Shown: positions 23,041 through 32,751, counted from the first letter of the stretch. The stretch: 64,000 nucleotides of DNA from Staphylococcus agnetis (GCF_002901865.1 NZ_PPQF01000025.1:1-64000); one strand, 5' to 3'. The notes: generated by a model not told the origin, from the letters alone. A program made the numbers and translations.

Positions 23041-23901
23041 ATGAAGGTCAGTCAAGTCACTTCCGTTGATCGTATTTCAAACTTTATTAAGGAAAATATA
23101 TCAACTTCACAGTCTTATACAAATAAAATTCCTGTTCATTATCATACAGCATATGATATGTATCTCAACGAGGCATTGAATACGACGGGTATTTTTATAC
23201 TTGAAGAAAATGACGACATACAAATGGCGCTCATGTATATACCATATCTTGAAAATCGTTTTAAAGTCATTGGACCTATTACCAAAAAAGACTATATCCC
23301 TACTGGAGACGCCTTTGAAAAACTATTTAGAGAAGCGACACAACATAACGCGCCACACGCGACCTATTATTTTTCCTACGCTGCTGAAAATGAACACATT
23401 AAAGCCTATATGAAAACGATTGGTGCATCCTATACATTTACAGATTACCATCTTTCTACACAGACAGACTTGGGAGAAACTGAAAACATTCATCATATCA
23501 TCGATTATAAATCAGCTTACTTCAAATATTTCAAAAAACTACATGAAGACACATTTTCTCACAATGCAATGCGTGCTGAAGAAATTACGGAAACTTTAGA
23601 TGACAACCACCGCCTTATGTTATATATGGCTGAAGGATTACTTAAAGGGTATCTATATTTAATTCTTAACAAAGACCAAGGTCATGCAGAAATTCGTTAT
23701 TTTTCATCACATACCCACTATCGTCTTAAAGGGATCGCTTTTGATCTCATTCAACACGCGATTCACATCGCACTGTCTCAAGAAGGCATCGATAACGTAT
23801 ATTTCAAAATACGTAGTAAAAATCATCGATTAGTTGAACGTTTTCATGAATTTGGGTTTGAAATGACATCTGAATATCGTAAGTTTAAGCTTGTAAAGTA
23901 A
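23041..23901 (+). CDS. GNAT-like N-acetyltransferase family protein
   Basis: A 286-residue soluble protein beginning MKVSQVTSVDRISNFIKENI. The second half (about 150-286) looks like a GNAT fold, with a weak acetyl-CoA loop (HYRLKGIAFDLIQHAI, near 235-250) and a C-terminal region EGIDNVYFKIRSKNHRLVERFHEFGFEM resembling the last strand and helix of acetyltransferases. The first half may be a degenerate second GNAT domain. Substrate unknown. It has a GGAGGGG site and is transcribed away from topB; a bidirectional terminator follows. Confidence 0.7.
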   Translation: MKVSQVTSVDRISNFIKENISTSQSYTNKIPVHYHTAYDMYLNEALNTTGIFILEENDDIQMALMYIPYLENRFKVIGPITKKDYIPTGDAFEKLFREATQHNAPHATYYFSYAAENEHIKAYMKTIGASYTFTDYHLSTQTDLGETENIHHIIDYKSAYFKYFKKLHEDTFSHNAMRAEEITETLDDNHRLMLYMAEGLLKGYLYLILNKDQGHAEIRYFSSHTHYRLKGIAFDLIQHAIHIALSQEGIDNVYFKIRSKNHRLVERFHEFGFEMTSEYRKFKLVK

Positions 23902-23954
23902 ACTTTGGTCTTTATTAAGGCATAACCCCATGCGTCTTAATTTAAAGATGATGG

Positions 23955-23999
23955 AAAACGCCTTCAGCGTAAAAGAATACGTTGAAGGCGTTTATTTTA
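23955..23999. terminator. bidirectional terminator between convergent genes
   Basis: A 14-bp near-perfect stem (AACGCCTTCAGCGT / ACGTTGAAGGCGTT) with A-rich left and T-rich right flanks lies between the GNAT-like gene (+) and the AEC transporter (-). Confidence 0.85.
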
Positions 24000-24015
24000 T
24001 ATTAGGATAAACCAC

Positions 24016-24933
24016 TTAAGGTACTGCAATAAAGAAATGTTGATACATATATAGAATCCCTATACTAATCACTACAGTCATGTTACTCGCCATGGCAATC
24101 ATCGGCAATGTGCGATACTGAAACTGTACAGCATAAGATAGTGTGGCTACCCCAACAGGTAATAACCAAATCAATATCAATGTTGTTTTAATCATGTCAT
24201 CAGAAACTGGTAAAAAGAAATAGACGAGACTCCCAAACAAGAGCCCTAAACCATAATGTATACCTACATATTTAAACGTCAATGGTAGATAACGACGTTC
24301 AATTTTAAAATCTAATAATACACCTAATAACATCATCGATAATGGTAAATTGGCTTTTCCAAGCAAGTCAAAGAAATCGATGATAATGGGTGGAATTTTA
24401 ATTGTTAACAAACAAAGAGAAATCATCACGATATAAGTCATTAATGGGATAGAACTTAAACATTTTAAAACGATTGTCTTAATGTTTAATGTACTTTCCG
24501 CATTTTTGAAATATCCTGCGATGATATATGTAACACCAAACATGAGAATGGCACCACCGATATCAGCCATACCAAAATACAGTAAACCATATTTCGGCCA
24601 CATTTGTTCTACAAGTGGATATGCAAATATCCCAATATTTAAAGAAGCCATCAGCATCGCCACAGTACCTCTTACTTCATTGTTATATTTAATAAACAAT
24701 ATGATGACTATCAATTTAGTTATAATGCCGTACAATATCATCAAAATGGGCAACAAGGATAGTGAAGGTGTTAACGTGGCACCATTTAAATTTACAATAA
24801 CGACTGCGGGTAATGTAACGTTCAGAACAATTGTCGTCATCACTTTTGCTTCCGACCCCTTAACATATCCAATACGTTTCAAAATATATCCTAGTGCTAT
24901 GAGTAATAAAATCATTATAAAACGCTCTGTCAC
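24016..24933 (-). CDS. AEC-family (auxin efflux carrier-like) permease
   Basis: A 305-residue membrane protein with about ten hydrophobic segments arranged as two repeats, as in PF03547 transporters. The first segment reads MILLLIALGYILKRIGYVKG, followed by VLNVTLPAVVIVNLNG with the conserved proline-broken helix; the second half has DLLGKANLPLSMMLLGVLLDF. Bacterial members export or import organic acids such as malate, but substrate cannot be told from sequence. GTG start at 24933 after GAGGGGG. Confidence 0.85.
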   Translation of the reverse strand: MTERFIMILLLIALGYILKRIGYVKGSEAKVMTTIVLNVTLPAVVIVNLNGATLTPSLSLLPILMILYGIITKLIVIILFIKYNNEVRGTVAMLMASLNIGIFAYPLVEQMWPKYGLLYFGMADIGGAILMFGVTYIIAGYFKNAESTLNIKTIVLKCLSSIPLMTYIVMISLCLLTIKIPPIIIDFFDLLGKANLPLSMMLLGVLLDFKIERRYLPLTFKYVGIHYGLGLLFGSLVYFFLPVSDDMIKTTLILIWLLPVGVATLSYAVQFQYRTLPMIAMASNMTVVISIGILYMYQHFFIAVP

Positions 24934-25057
24934 ACCATCCCCCTCTTTCGTTAATTATTGATATAATTTAAATGAATCAATACATCATTTATCATATTCA
25001 TTTCATTATCCTTATTGATGCATGTTATAATGTTGAAGACAAAAGGAGGCTAGTTTT

Positions 25058-25258
25058 ATGAATTTAGAAGCCCAACTACAAGAACTCAAATTAGATTATG
25101 TTCGATTACAAGGTGATTTAGAAAAACGTGAATCTATGGGACAACATATTGACCCTTTAATCAAGCAAATGGAATCTATTGAACATAAAATTTCTGAAGT
25201 ACGGTTGAAAATGGAACAGGACTGTTTCCCACAATCACATCAATCGTCTCATCAATAG
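25058..25258 (+). CDS. small predicted coiled-coil protein
   Basis: A 66-residue protein starting MNLEAQLQELKLDYVRLQGD with regular heptad-like leucines and charged residues over residues 1-50, so probably a short coiled coil, then a polar Ser/His/Gln tail. Strong AAAGGAGG site and a TATAAT box about 30 nt upstream. I recognise it only as an uncharacterised staphylococcal family. It lies 19 nt before the following membrane protein gene and is probably co-transcribed with it. Confidence 0.75.
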   Translation: MNLEAQLQELKLDYVRLQGDLEKRESMGQHIDPLIKQMESIEHKISEVRLKMEQDCFPQSHQSSHQ

Positions 25259-25277
25259 ATTTAGAAAGGACAAACCA

Positions 25278-25595
25278 ATGCTCATATACTTCCTTTTATT
25301 GCCGATATTATATTTAGTTATCAGTTACATTAGCATATTTAAAATGCAAGTAAAGTTAGCAACAATTTTACGTCTCTTAATGGGACTCATTTTAATAATT
25401 GTCATTGCAACTTCATTAATTTATTACACATGGATGACATGGTGGGTGTTTGTCGTGTTACTCTTATTAGTTGCTAACGTAGAGACAACTGCATTCAAAC
25501 ACGGAAAAAATGATAAAAAAGGCGTAGACATATTAAATATGATGACCGTACTCATAGTTGTTATTTATGTCATTTTAGCAATTGTACTTTTATAA
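25278..25595 (+). CDS. small membrane protein of unknown function
   Basis: A 105-residue protein with four hydrophobic segments (about 1-18, 28-48, 52-70, 85-104) and a short cytoplasmic-like loop ETTAFKHGKNDKKG. No catalytic or transport motif is recognisable. AGAAAGGAC-type site before ATG. Second gene of a two-gene operon with the coiled-coil protein, ended by a strong terminator. Confidence 0.75.
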   Translation: MLIYFLLLPILYLVISYISIFKMQVKLATILRLLMGLILIIVIATSLIYYTWMTWWVFVVLLLLVANVETTAFKHGKNDKKGVDILNMMTVLIVVIYVILAIVLL

Positions 25596-25630
25596 ATGAC
25601 GCTTCATATTTAACGTCCCTTTAATATTCA

Positions 25631-25672
25631 CCTTAAAAGTTGTGATTGAGGTATCAACTTTTAAGGTTTTTT
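25631..25672 (+). terminator. terminator of the small membrane protein operon
   Basis: A perfect 12-bp stem (CCTTAAAAGTTG / CAACTTTTAAGG) with a 12-nt loop followed by six T residues. Confidence 0.92.
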
Positions 25673-25707
25673 CTATATCTTCTCCACTTTATACTCATTT
25701 ATCATGT

Positions 25708-26862
25708 TCAAGAATGGTAGCATTCAGCAATAGATGTCAGTCGACGCAGTGCTTCTTTTAACTGTACTTCATCAATTGCAAAGGACACACGCACATAACC
25801 TTCCCCTTGTATGCCAAACGGATGACCCGGCGCTACTAAAATAGAACACTTTTTTAATAAATATGCTACAAATTGATCACTCGTAAACCCTGGAGGGCAT
25901 GGCAACCACAAGAATATGCCACCTTTAATTGGCTCAAAAGGAATTTTCGCGACCGTTAGTGCTTTCTCTATAATATCTCTTCGCTTTTTAAACGTTTGTG
26001 CTTGAAGACGCAACACATCGTCACATTCATTTAACGCAACGGTGCATGCATCTTGTAACGCCCCATACATACCCGCTTGTGTATGTGTATGATATTTTTT
26101 CAATTGACGTATCATATCTTCATTTCCTACTGCAAAACCTACACGATACCCCGACATGTTATAGCCCTTTGAAAATGAAAACACTTCAATCGCACGTGTT
26201 TTCGCACCTTTTGCTGCAAGAATACTAGGATTGGCTGCATCAAAACCAAAAGCCTGATAAGCAAAATCATGGACAATCATCGTCTCTGTACCTTCAAAAT
26301 GATTTATTGTCTCTTGAAAGAATTCGGGTGTCGCAACAGAGCCAGTAGGGTTATTCGGATAAGTTAAATACACTAACTTAGCTTGAGAGGTGTCTAACTT
26401 ATCCCATTGCGGAAGATACCCATGTTCTGGATACAATTTCATCGCATGTGGCTGACCATGAGCAAGTAAGACACCCGCTTCATAATCTGTATAACCTGGA
26501 TCTGGTAATAATACCTCGTCCCCTGGCTCAATAACACAAGTAGGTAGCGCCACCAAACCATTTTTTGTACCATAAAATAAACACACTTCCGTTTCAGGAT
26601 CTAACGACACATTAAAATGACGTTGATAAAAACGGACGATAGCTTGTTTAAATGTACTTTTACCTTGAAATGCCAAATATTTTTGATTCTCTGGTACCCG
26701 GATGGCATCTGTGAGTGCATCTAAAATACGTTCAGGCGTATTGGCGTCCGGAATACCTACTGCCAAATTGATCAAAGGCAAAGGTCCATGTTCCACCGCT
26801 TTCCCCATCGTTTTTCCAAAGTAACTTTCTGGAATATGCTTTAAAATTGATGTTTCTTTCAT
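25708..26862 (-). CDS. PLP-dependent aminotransferase, class I/II
   Basis: A fold-type I aminotransferase of 384 residues. Visible features: NLAVGIPDANTP near 32-43, the PNNPTG loop (about 169-174), Asp199 in VHDFAY, the Schiff-base Lys232 in SFSKGYNMSGYRVGF, and Arg240 beyond it. It resembles the LL-diaminopimelate/aspartate aminotransferase-like group; amino-acid substrate is not decided by sequence. The ATG at 26862 follows AAAGGGGG by 7 nt; the longer reading to 26982 would run through the structured leader and is rejected. The leader holds a 13-bp hairpin and a Phe/Tyr-rich short reading frame, which may hint at an aromatic substrate. Confidence 0.85.
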   Translation of the reverse strand: MKETSILKHIPESYFGKTMGKAVEHGPLPLINLAVGIPDANTPERILDALTDAIRVPENQKYLAFQGKSTFKQAIVRFYQRHFNVSLDPETEVCLFYGTKNGLVALPTCVIEPGDEVLLPDPGYTDYEAGVLLAHGQPHAMKLYPEHGYLPQWDKLDTSQAKLVYLTYPNNPTGSVATPEFFQETINHFEGTETMIVHDFAYQAFGFDAANPSILAAKGAKTRAIEVFSFSKGYNMSGYRVGFAVGNEDMIRQLKKYHTHTQAGMYGALQDACTVALNECDDVLRLQAQTFKKRRDIIEKALTVAKIPFEPIKGGIFLWLPCPPGFTSDQFVAYLLKKCSILVAPGHPFGIQGEGYVRVSFAIDEVQLKEALRRLTSIAECYHS

Positions 26863-26887
26863 AAGATGTCCCCCTTTGAATATCATG

Positions 26888-26923
26888 TTAAATGGCGTAA
26901 TGATACATAAAAGGGAAGAACAT
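26888..26923 (-). CDS. putative 11-residue leader peptide, aromatic-rich
   Basis: A short frame in the leader of the aminotransferase gene reads MFFPFMYHYAI and stops 25 nt before the aminotransferase ATG. Three Phe and two Tyr in eleven residues is striking. AAGAGG lies only 2 nt before the ATG, which is close for an efficient site, so translation is uncertain. Codons 2-6 form the 3' arm of the hairpin at 26906-26955. Confidence 0.3.
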   Translation of the reverse strand: MFFPFMYHYAI

Positions 26924-26963
26924 GACCTCTTAAGGATGCACGCTTCCCTTTTATGGTTAACGC
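26895..26963 (-). promoter_or_regulatory. long hairpin in the aminotransferase leader
   Basis: Perfect 13-bp arms (CATAAAAGGGAAG at 26906-26918 and CTTCCCTTTTATG at 26943-26955), extended outwards by GCGT..AA / TTAACGC, with a 24-nt loop. There is no long T run, so it is not an obvious terminator. Its 3' arm could instead pair with the aminotransferase ribosome binding site (AAAGGGGG, 26870-26877), suggesting translational control. Confidence 0.5.
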
Positions 26964-27058
26964 ATAATTTAGGCTGAAACAAGTGATAGACTATATGGCA
27001 ATACTACAATATAGTAGTCAACGTATTTCTAATAGCCTACCAAAATCATAAGAATTCG

Positions 27059-30000
27059 TCAATTTGCCTTTTTACGCGTAAATTTATTTTTTAAAGTAAA
27101 CAAGATTTCGTATATCACTGGGACTACGATTAACGTTAATAATGTTGAAGATAATAGTCCTCCAATGACTGTGGCAGCTAACCCTTTAGAAATTAATACT
27201 GAGCTATTTTGTCCAAAAAGTAACGGCACTAATGCGCCAATCGTTGCAATTGCAGTCATTAATATAGGTCTAATACGCGTTCCACCCGCTTCTATTAATG
27301 CTGCTTGCATTGGCATGCCTGACTTTTCATTATTGATGACACGATCAATCAATACAATTGCATTCGTGACAACGATCCCGATTAACATCAGTAAACCAAT
27401 CATACTAGGCACCGAAAGGGTTTCTCCTGTCGCTATTAACGCAATCACCACACCAATAACGGTATATGGTAATGAAAATAAAATTGTAAACGGCGCAAGT
27501 CCACCTTTAAACGTTAGCACTAATACTAAATAAACAATAATGATTGCTGCACCCATCGCAAGTAACAATTGAGAAAATGCTTCAGTGATATCATCATTGG
27601 TGCCACCAACTTGAGTTTTAACATTGTGCGGTGTGTCCATTTTTGAAAGTTTTTGAGAGACTTCTTGTGTTATCGTTCCGACATCTTTACCAGAAAAATT
27701 CGCAGTAATCGTACTCGTGTAATCCCCTTTTTCTTTCACAAGTGCATTTGGCGTCGTCGTTTGGTGTAATTGCGCAATGTCACTCAATTTAAGATTTGGA
27801 TTCTGAGGTGACGGTATCGGTGTATTTTCGAGTTTTTTCTGCGTCCATTGCGTCTCTTTGTTTTGCTTAACAACCACATCATATGTTTGACGGTCAGCTT
27901 TAATTTTTGAAATGGTCATATCTGGTATATTTTGATTCAGTAATAGTGCAAGCTGTCCTGCTGTGATACCATTTTCGCTTGCACGTTGTTGATCTATCTT
28001 CACTTCATATTGCGCATAAGTTTCGGTTAAATCTGATTTCACATTTGTTAAACCTTTCACTTGAGCCATGCGTTTCTCAACCTTTTTTACAGTACCTTTT
28101 ATCGCTTCTGTAGATGGGCCTGTAACCTGAACTTCGAGCTGATTGGAGCCTGTTCCTGTACTCATATCAAGATTTTGCCAATCTCCTGCATGATGATATG
28201 AGGCAATATGTTTTAATACTCGCTCTGGTTCTGTTTTGAAATTCGGTGTATCACTATCATATTCGACCATTAATGCGGTACTGTTCGTACTTCCTGTAGG
28301 GTCAGCCGGAGAAGGGCCACCCACTGAGTACTGTACATTTCTCACATGTGGTTTATGATTCAAATACTTTTGAACTTGTTCAGCATTTTTTAATACATCG
28401 TCTTTGGTTTCACCTGGTTTTGGCTTATAGGTTAATGCCATAAATTTATCTTCACCAGTAGAAATAAAGCTCGTACCGATTTTCATACTACCGAGCACCA
28501 CACTACCGATTAATAGCAGAGTACTTAAAATAATAACAATCCACTTATGATTCAGGCTCCATGATAAAACACGACGATATCCCTGTCCTAACTTTCCAAG
28601 ATGATGTTTCGGTTGCTTTCTTAAACCATTTTTAAAAAATACTGATCCTAGCACAGGTACGATTGTGATAGATACAAGTAATGACGCGAGTAAACTGAAT
28701 GTTACCGCATACGCAAATGGTCTAAACATTTCACCTACTGAACCTGTTACAAAGGCGAGAGGTAAAAAGACCACGATGGTCACTATCGTTGATGACATAA
28801 TCGGGATAAATACTTCTTTCGTCGCTTGAATGATTAATGGGTCACCTGTGAGCTTTTCATCCTTTTTCGCTAATCGTCTATAGATATTCTCAATGACAAC
28901 AATTGCATCATCAATCACTCGGCCGACTGCCACAGTTAAAGCACCTAATGTTAAGATATTTAATGAAACATCCGTAAGCTTTAATGCAACCATTGCAATC
29001 AGAATAGACAATGGAATCGATACGACAGAGATGGCAGTCATCTTGATATTTCTTAAAAATAGCAATATCACTATAATTGCAACGATGGCACCTAACAATG
29101 CTTTTTCAATCATCGTCGATAGCGCATCTTTAATTGGCTTTGCAGTATCCATGATCTTGACTGTTTTAAGGTTGTCCTGTGTTTTAACAAAGTCTTTAAT
29201 CGTTTGATCCACTTCATTCGCTACAGCTACTGTATTGGCATCTTGAGCTTTAACAATTTGGACGTCCACAGCATCTTTTCCATTTGTTTTTGATATAGAT
29301 TTGCGTTCATCTTGAAGTTTTATAGTTGCAAGTAATTTTAATGGTACCGTTTCCTGTGGTGATGAATTGTTCCCGCCTTGGGATGCAACCATAGGAGGGG
29401 AATTTGTCCCATTCTCGCTTTGCCCTTGATTTTTATTATCAGATTGCCCCATAGATGAAGGCGGTTGCGATGCAATTGCCAATGGTATTTCTAGATTTTC
29501 AAGCGCATCCATTGATGTAAATTGACCATCTATGACTACTGATTTTTCAGTATTGCCAAATTGAAATAATCCTAAAGGCGTTTCTTTCGAAGCATTTTTA
29601 ATATAGTCGGAAACTTGTTGCTGGTTTAATCCGACTTCTTGGAGTTTTTGATCATTAAACGTTATTGTAGCTTGACGTGATGTCTGACCATTTACCGTCG
29701 CTCGTTGCACACCTTTAATTTCTTGTAATTTAGGAATCAACTCATCCTCTACAGCCTTTGTCGTTGCTTTTACATCATTATGTTGATTTATAAATGAATA
29801 CGCGACAACAGGAAATGCATACATTGAATTCCGCTTAATCTCAGGGTCTTTCACACCATCAGGGAAAGACATTTTTTGAAGCGTTTTTTGTAATTCTTGC
29901 TCAGCTTTATCTAAATCAGTTTGATCATCAAATTTGACAGTGATCAACGATGCGTTAGATAAAGATTCTGTTTTTACACTTGTTACATCCGCCATTCCCC

Positions 30001-30220
30001 TAATTTCTTCATCTATAGGATTACTGACTTCTTTCATCACCGTCTCAGGTGTAGCACCTGGCATTGTGGTTGTAATTGTCATCATAGGTGGTTCAGTATC
30101 TGGCAACAATTCTAATTTCATTTTGAAACTAGAATACCCCCCGCCCAAAATAACGAGCAATACCATTAACATAATTGCAAATTGATTTGATAGTGAAAAA
30201 TCTATCAACTTTTTAATCAC
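27059..30220 (-). CDS. RND-family efflux transporter permease (AcrB/HAE type)
   Basis: A 1053-residue proton-driven exporter. TM1 is followed by a large extracellular domain, then a six-helix bundle, a second extracellular domain and a final six-helix bundle. The TM4 proton-relay pair of aspartates is present in VGRVIDDAIVVIENIYRR (about residue 400), and PGATPETV and the duplicated porter-domain elements mark the hydrophobe/amphiphile efflux group. Residues about 255-290 form an unusual Gln/Ser/Asn-rich insert. GTG start after AAAGGGG. No membrane fusion protein gene lies next to it, as usual for staphylococci. It follows femX; substrate unknown. Confidence 0.9.
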   Translation of the reverse strand: MIKKLIDFSLSNQFAIMLMVLLVILGGGYSSFKMKLELLPDTEPPMMTITTTMPGATPETVMKEVSNPIDEEIRGMADVTSVKTESLSNASLITVKFDDQTDLDKAEQELQKTLQKMSFPDGVKDPEIKRNSMYAFPVVAYSFINQHNDVKATTKAVEDELIPKLQEIKGVQRATVNGQTSRQATITFNDQKLQEVGLNQQQVSDYIKNASKETPLGLFQFGNTEKSVVIDGQFTSMDALENLEIPLAIASQPPSSMGQSDNKNQGQSENGTNSPPMVASQGGNNSSPQETVPLKLLATIKLQDERKSISKTNGKDAVDVQIVKAQDANTVAVANEVDQTIKDFVKTQDNLKTVKIMDTAKPIKDALSTMIEKALLGAIVAIIVILLFLRNIKMTAISVVSIPLSILIAMVALKLTDVSLNILTLGALTVAVGRVIDDAIVVIENIYRRLAKKDEKLTGDPLIIQATKEVFIPIMSSTIVTIVVFLPLAFVTGSVGEMFRPFAYAVTFSLLASLLVSITIVPVLGSVFFKNGLRKQPKHHLGKLGQGYRRVLSWSLNHKWIVIILSTLLLIGSVVLGSMKIGTSFISTGEDKFMALTYKPKPGETKDDVLKNAEQVQKYLNHKPHVRNVQYSVGGPSPADPTGSTNSTALMVEYDSDTPNFKTEPERVLKHIASYHHAGDWQNLDMSTGTGSNQLEVQVTGPSTEAIKGTVKKVEKRMAQVKGLTNVKSDLTETYAQYEVKIDQQRASENGITAGQLALLLNQNIPDMTISKIKADRQTYDVVVKQNKETQWTQKKLENTPIPSPQNPNLKLSDIAQLHQTTTPNALVKEKGDYTSTITANFSGKDVGTITQEVSQKLSKMDTPHNVKTQVGGTNDDITEAFSQLLLAMGAAIIIVYLVLVLTFKGGLAPFTILFSLPYTVIGVVIALIATGETLSVPSMIGLLMLIGIVVTNAIVLIDRVINNEKSGMPMQAALIEAGGTRIRPILMTAIATIGALVPLLFGQNSSVLISKGLAATVIGGLLSSTLLTLIVVPVIYEILFTLKNKFTRKKAN

Positions 30221-30314
30221 TTACATCGCCCCTTTATTCCTCTAAATGCTTTATTTACCTATCTATATACTCAAAACGTGATGATTTATGTGCACTGAAT
30301 CACAACACTATATA

Positions 30315-30357
30315 TAAAAAACGATGAAGTATGTTTCATTTGAGGTCACTTCATCGC
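30315..30357 (-). terminator. terminator after femX
   Basis: A 9-bp stem (CGATGAAGT / ACTTCATCG) followed on the minus strand by six T residues, directly after the femX stop codon. It separates femX from the RND gene downstream. Confidence 0.88.
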
Positions 30358-30370
30358 TTTATCTATCTAC

Positions 30371-31621
30371 TTATGAATTTTTCAACTTACGTATGATTTT
30401 GATTTTTAATTGTGTTAATTGCGGTTTAAACTGTTCTACTGCTTTATATACAATCGGGTTTAACACAAAATCGAATTCACCTATTTTTTCGCTTAAATAA
30501 GTACCCCAAGCTTTTTTAAACGTCCATAAGCCATAATGACTTGAATCTTTATCTGGATTATTATCTGTTCCGCCAAAATCATATGTTTTAGCACCTTTTT
30601 CACGCGCATATTGCATCATCTTAAATTGCATATGATGATTTGGTAAGAAATCACGATGATCATTAGATGACGCGCCATATAAGTAATAAGATTTATGACC
30701 ACAGAACATTAAAAGGGCACCAGATAAATATCGCCCTTCAGGATGTGTTCGCTCCAGATTTTCTAAATCCTGAATTAAACTATCCGTTTTTTGTTGTTTA
30801 TTTTTCAAATCATTGATTTTATTCAATGTTTTTTTATCTTGTTTTTTGGCTTTCAATCTTGCTTCTTCTTTATCTTGTTCTTGACGTTCTGCACGTAGTT
30901 CTTCTAAAACAGGTTTCGGTTCAAGTTTTACTAAAAACAATTCTGCATCACCATCTTCATGTAACGCATCGTAAATTGTTTCAAAGTAAGAGACATCTCG
31001 CGTTAAAAAGCCATCACGTGCACCCGTTTCTTTCATCAAATCCGCAAAAATCTTTAAATCTTCACGGCCCTTACGTTCTACTTTTGTTCCACGTTTTAAA
31101 GCTAAGCGCACTTTAGAACGATTACGGTTGTCGAAGCTTTTAATTAAAGCATCGTCCGTTTGATCTAATGGTGTAATCATAGTCATACGTGGCTGTATAT
31201 AATCTTTAGAAAGACCATCTTTAAAACCTTTATGCTTAAACCCTAAAGACTTAAGACTGTTTACAACTGAATGTCCCTCGTCCACCTCTACATCTGGATC
31301 AATTTTAATTGTATATGCCTTTTCAGCTTTAGCGAGTTTGATGGCTTCAGCTAACAATGTTTTCACAGCTAATGTTTCTGAATAATCCACGACAAAACCG
31401 CGAGAAGCGTAACATAGTGTGAAAGGTGTACGTGGTATTTTTTTGAAAAGAAGTTGAGCGACGCCTTTGATATCTCCATTTTCACCTACTGCGATACGTT
31501 TTGCATACCATCCTGTTAATTTTTTTGTTTCACCCCACTTTGTGAGTTGAAGCAAATCACCATTTGGATGATTTTTCACAAATGCATCATGTTCTTGATC
31601 CGTGATATTGATTAATTTCAT
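30371..31621 (-). CDS. femX: lipid II:glycine glycyltransferase FemX (FmhB)
   Basis: FemX adds the first glycine of the pentaglycine bridge to lipid II using Gly-tRNA, and is essential in S. aureus. The 416-residue protein has two GNAT-like subdomains separated by a helical antiparallel coiled-coil arm (about 235-300, charged stretch ERQEQDKEEARLKAKKQDKK). Conserved blocks include NHPNGDLLQLTKW at the N-terminus, RSKVRLALKRGT, LSGALLMFCGHKSYYLYGAS and YDFGGTDNNPDKDSSHYGLW. ATG at 31621 (MKLINITDQEHDAF) is 9 nt after GGAG; the longer frame to 31654 is not needed. Also called fmhB. femA/femB are not in the window. Confidence 0.94.
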   Translation of the reverse strand: MKLINITDQEHDAFVKNHPNGDLLQLTKWGETKKLTGWYAKRIAVGENGDIKGVAQLLFKKIPRTPFTLCYASRGFVVDYSETLAVKTLLAEAIKLAKAEKAYTIKIDPDVEVDEGHSVVNSLKSLGFKHKGFKDGLSKDYIQPRMTMITPLDQTDDALIKSFDNRNRSKVRLALKRGTKVERKGREDLKIFADLMKETGARDGFLTRDVSYFETIYDALHEDGDAELFLVKLEPKPVLEELRAERQEQDKEEARLKAKKQDKKTLNKINDLKNKQQKTDSLIQDLENLERTHPEGRYLSGALLMFCGHKSYYLYGASSNDHRDFLPNHHMQFKMMQYAREKGAKTYDFGGTDNNPDKDSSHYGLWTFKKAWGTYLSEKIGEFDFVLNPIVYKAVEQFKPQLTQLKIKIIRKLKNS

Positions 31622-31738
31622 ATCTACTGACTCCTTTAAATCTGCTTTGCCCATATTTATTTTAACCTAAGCGGTATATCCATTTCTTATATTCATAAAA
31701 GGATATGCTATACTTAAATTGAAAATGGAGGCCTTCAC

Positions 31739-31993
31739 ATGAGAAATATTGTTTTAATTATTTTAACACTCATTCAACTTATTGTATTCATGATTTCAAT
31801 GATTTATATGATTAAAATAGATTTCTTGAGTTTGCGTATTATGCTAGTAGCTTTAACGACTGTATTAGCTATTTTCTTTATTTTATTGCATGAATCGAAG
31901 TGGCAATTATATATAGCATGCATCGCACTCATTTTAGCATTGATTCATATAGGTTGGTTAATTCGAACGATTTATCTTGTCATCTACGCTTAA
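31739..31993 (+). CDS. small membrane protein of unknown function
   Basis: An 84-residue hydrophobic protein with three likely membrane segments (about 3-25, 29-50, 56-83) and almost no polar loops. ATGGAGG-type binding site before ATG and a TATACT box upstream. It reads divergently from femX and its last 4 nt overlap the end of the VOC-protein gene on the other strand. No family recognised. Confidence 0.7.
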   Translation: MRNIVLIILTLIQLIVFMISMIYMIKIDFLSLRIMLVALTTVLAIFFILLHESKWQLYIACIALILALIHIGWLIRTIYLVIYA

Positions 31994-32751
31994 TTTGGAA
32001 TAAATTGATAATTTGCGCCATGCGTGCGTATTAAAACAGGTGCCTCTATCGTTGTATCTGTGATATATACCGTATCTATCACATCTTGCCGGCCTTCAGT
32101 AATTTTAAATTTTACTTTTTTAGCTGGACTGTATAAAACCGTATGTTTATCAGTTTCTTCAATGGTTTCCATATCAAACCACCGTTTCCAATTATAAACC
32201 ATTGTTTGACGTTGGTGCGTTTTAAACTCTACCATATCAATGTTCAAATGAGATTGAAATACATCTTTTAAGTCTTCGTAGCGACTTTCATCATCTTGGT
32301 TCCATTGAATGAAAAAGGGCATCATCATATCATACGCATGGTCGTTAACATAGAGTAATTGCCATTCTATAAGATGGCCTTTTTTATTATATCGCGTCAT
32401 TTTTACAGGACCAACCGTTTGCAACCCACGTTCTTGAAACTGTGTTTTTAATAGGTGAATATCTTTTGTACGAAAACAAATTTTTTTAAACCCTTGTTTG
32501 TAACCATTCTTCATAACAGCAGTTGCAAAAGACAATTTACCCTCTTGTGTTTTAGATTGGTGCTTTATTTTACCTTTATCAAAAACATCTATCAGTTCTA
32601 TGTACGATAGGTCGATTTGGACTAAACGGTTAAATGTCCCTAACTTTTCATGTTGCCCGCCTTTGTGAATTTTTAGAAATTCTCCCGGAAATTCAAAATG
32701 ATTGAGCCCTTTTACATAATGAATAATATGATCCAGTTCGATATCGACCAT
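31990..32751 (-). CDS. VOC superfamily (glyoxalase-like) protein
   Basis: A 253-residue protein starting MVDIELDHIIHYVKGLNHFE, where the early D-H-I-I-H-Y matches the first metal-ligand strand of glyoxalase/bleomycin-resistance-type folds. The first half resembles the Glyoxalase_3 family (HKGGQHEKLGTFNRLVQIDLSYIELIDVF); the second half may be a second VOC module. The reaction is unknown. Convergent overlap of 4 nt with the upstream small membrane protein gene. Confidence 0.72.
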   Translation of the reverse strand: MVDIELDHIIHYVKGLNHFEFPGEFLKIHKGGQHEKLGTFNRLVQIDLSYIELIDVFDKGKIKHQSKTQEGKLSFATAVMKNGYKQGFKKICFRTKDIHLLKTQFQERGLQTVGPVKMTRYNKKGHLIEWQLLYVNDHAYDMMMPFFIQWNQDDESRYEDLKDVFQSHLNIDMVEFKTHQRQTMVYNWKRWFDMETIEETDKHTVLYSPAKKVKFKITEGRQDVIDTVYITDTTIEAPVLIRTHGANYQFIPN

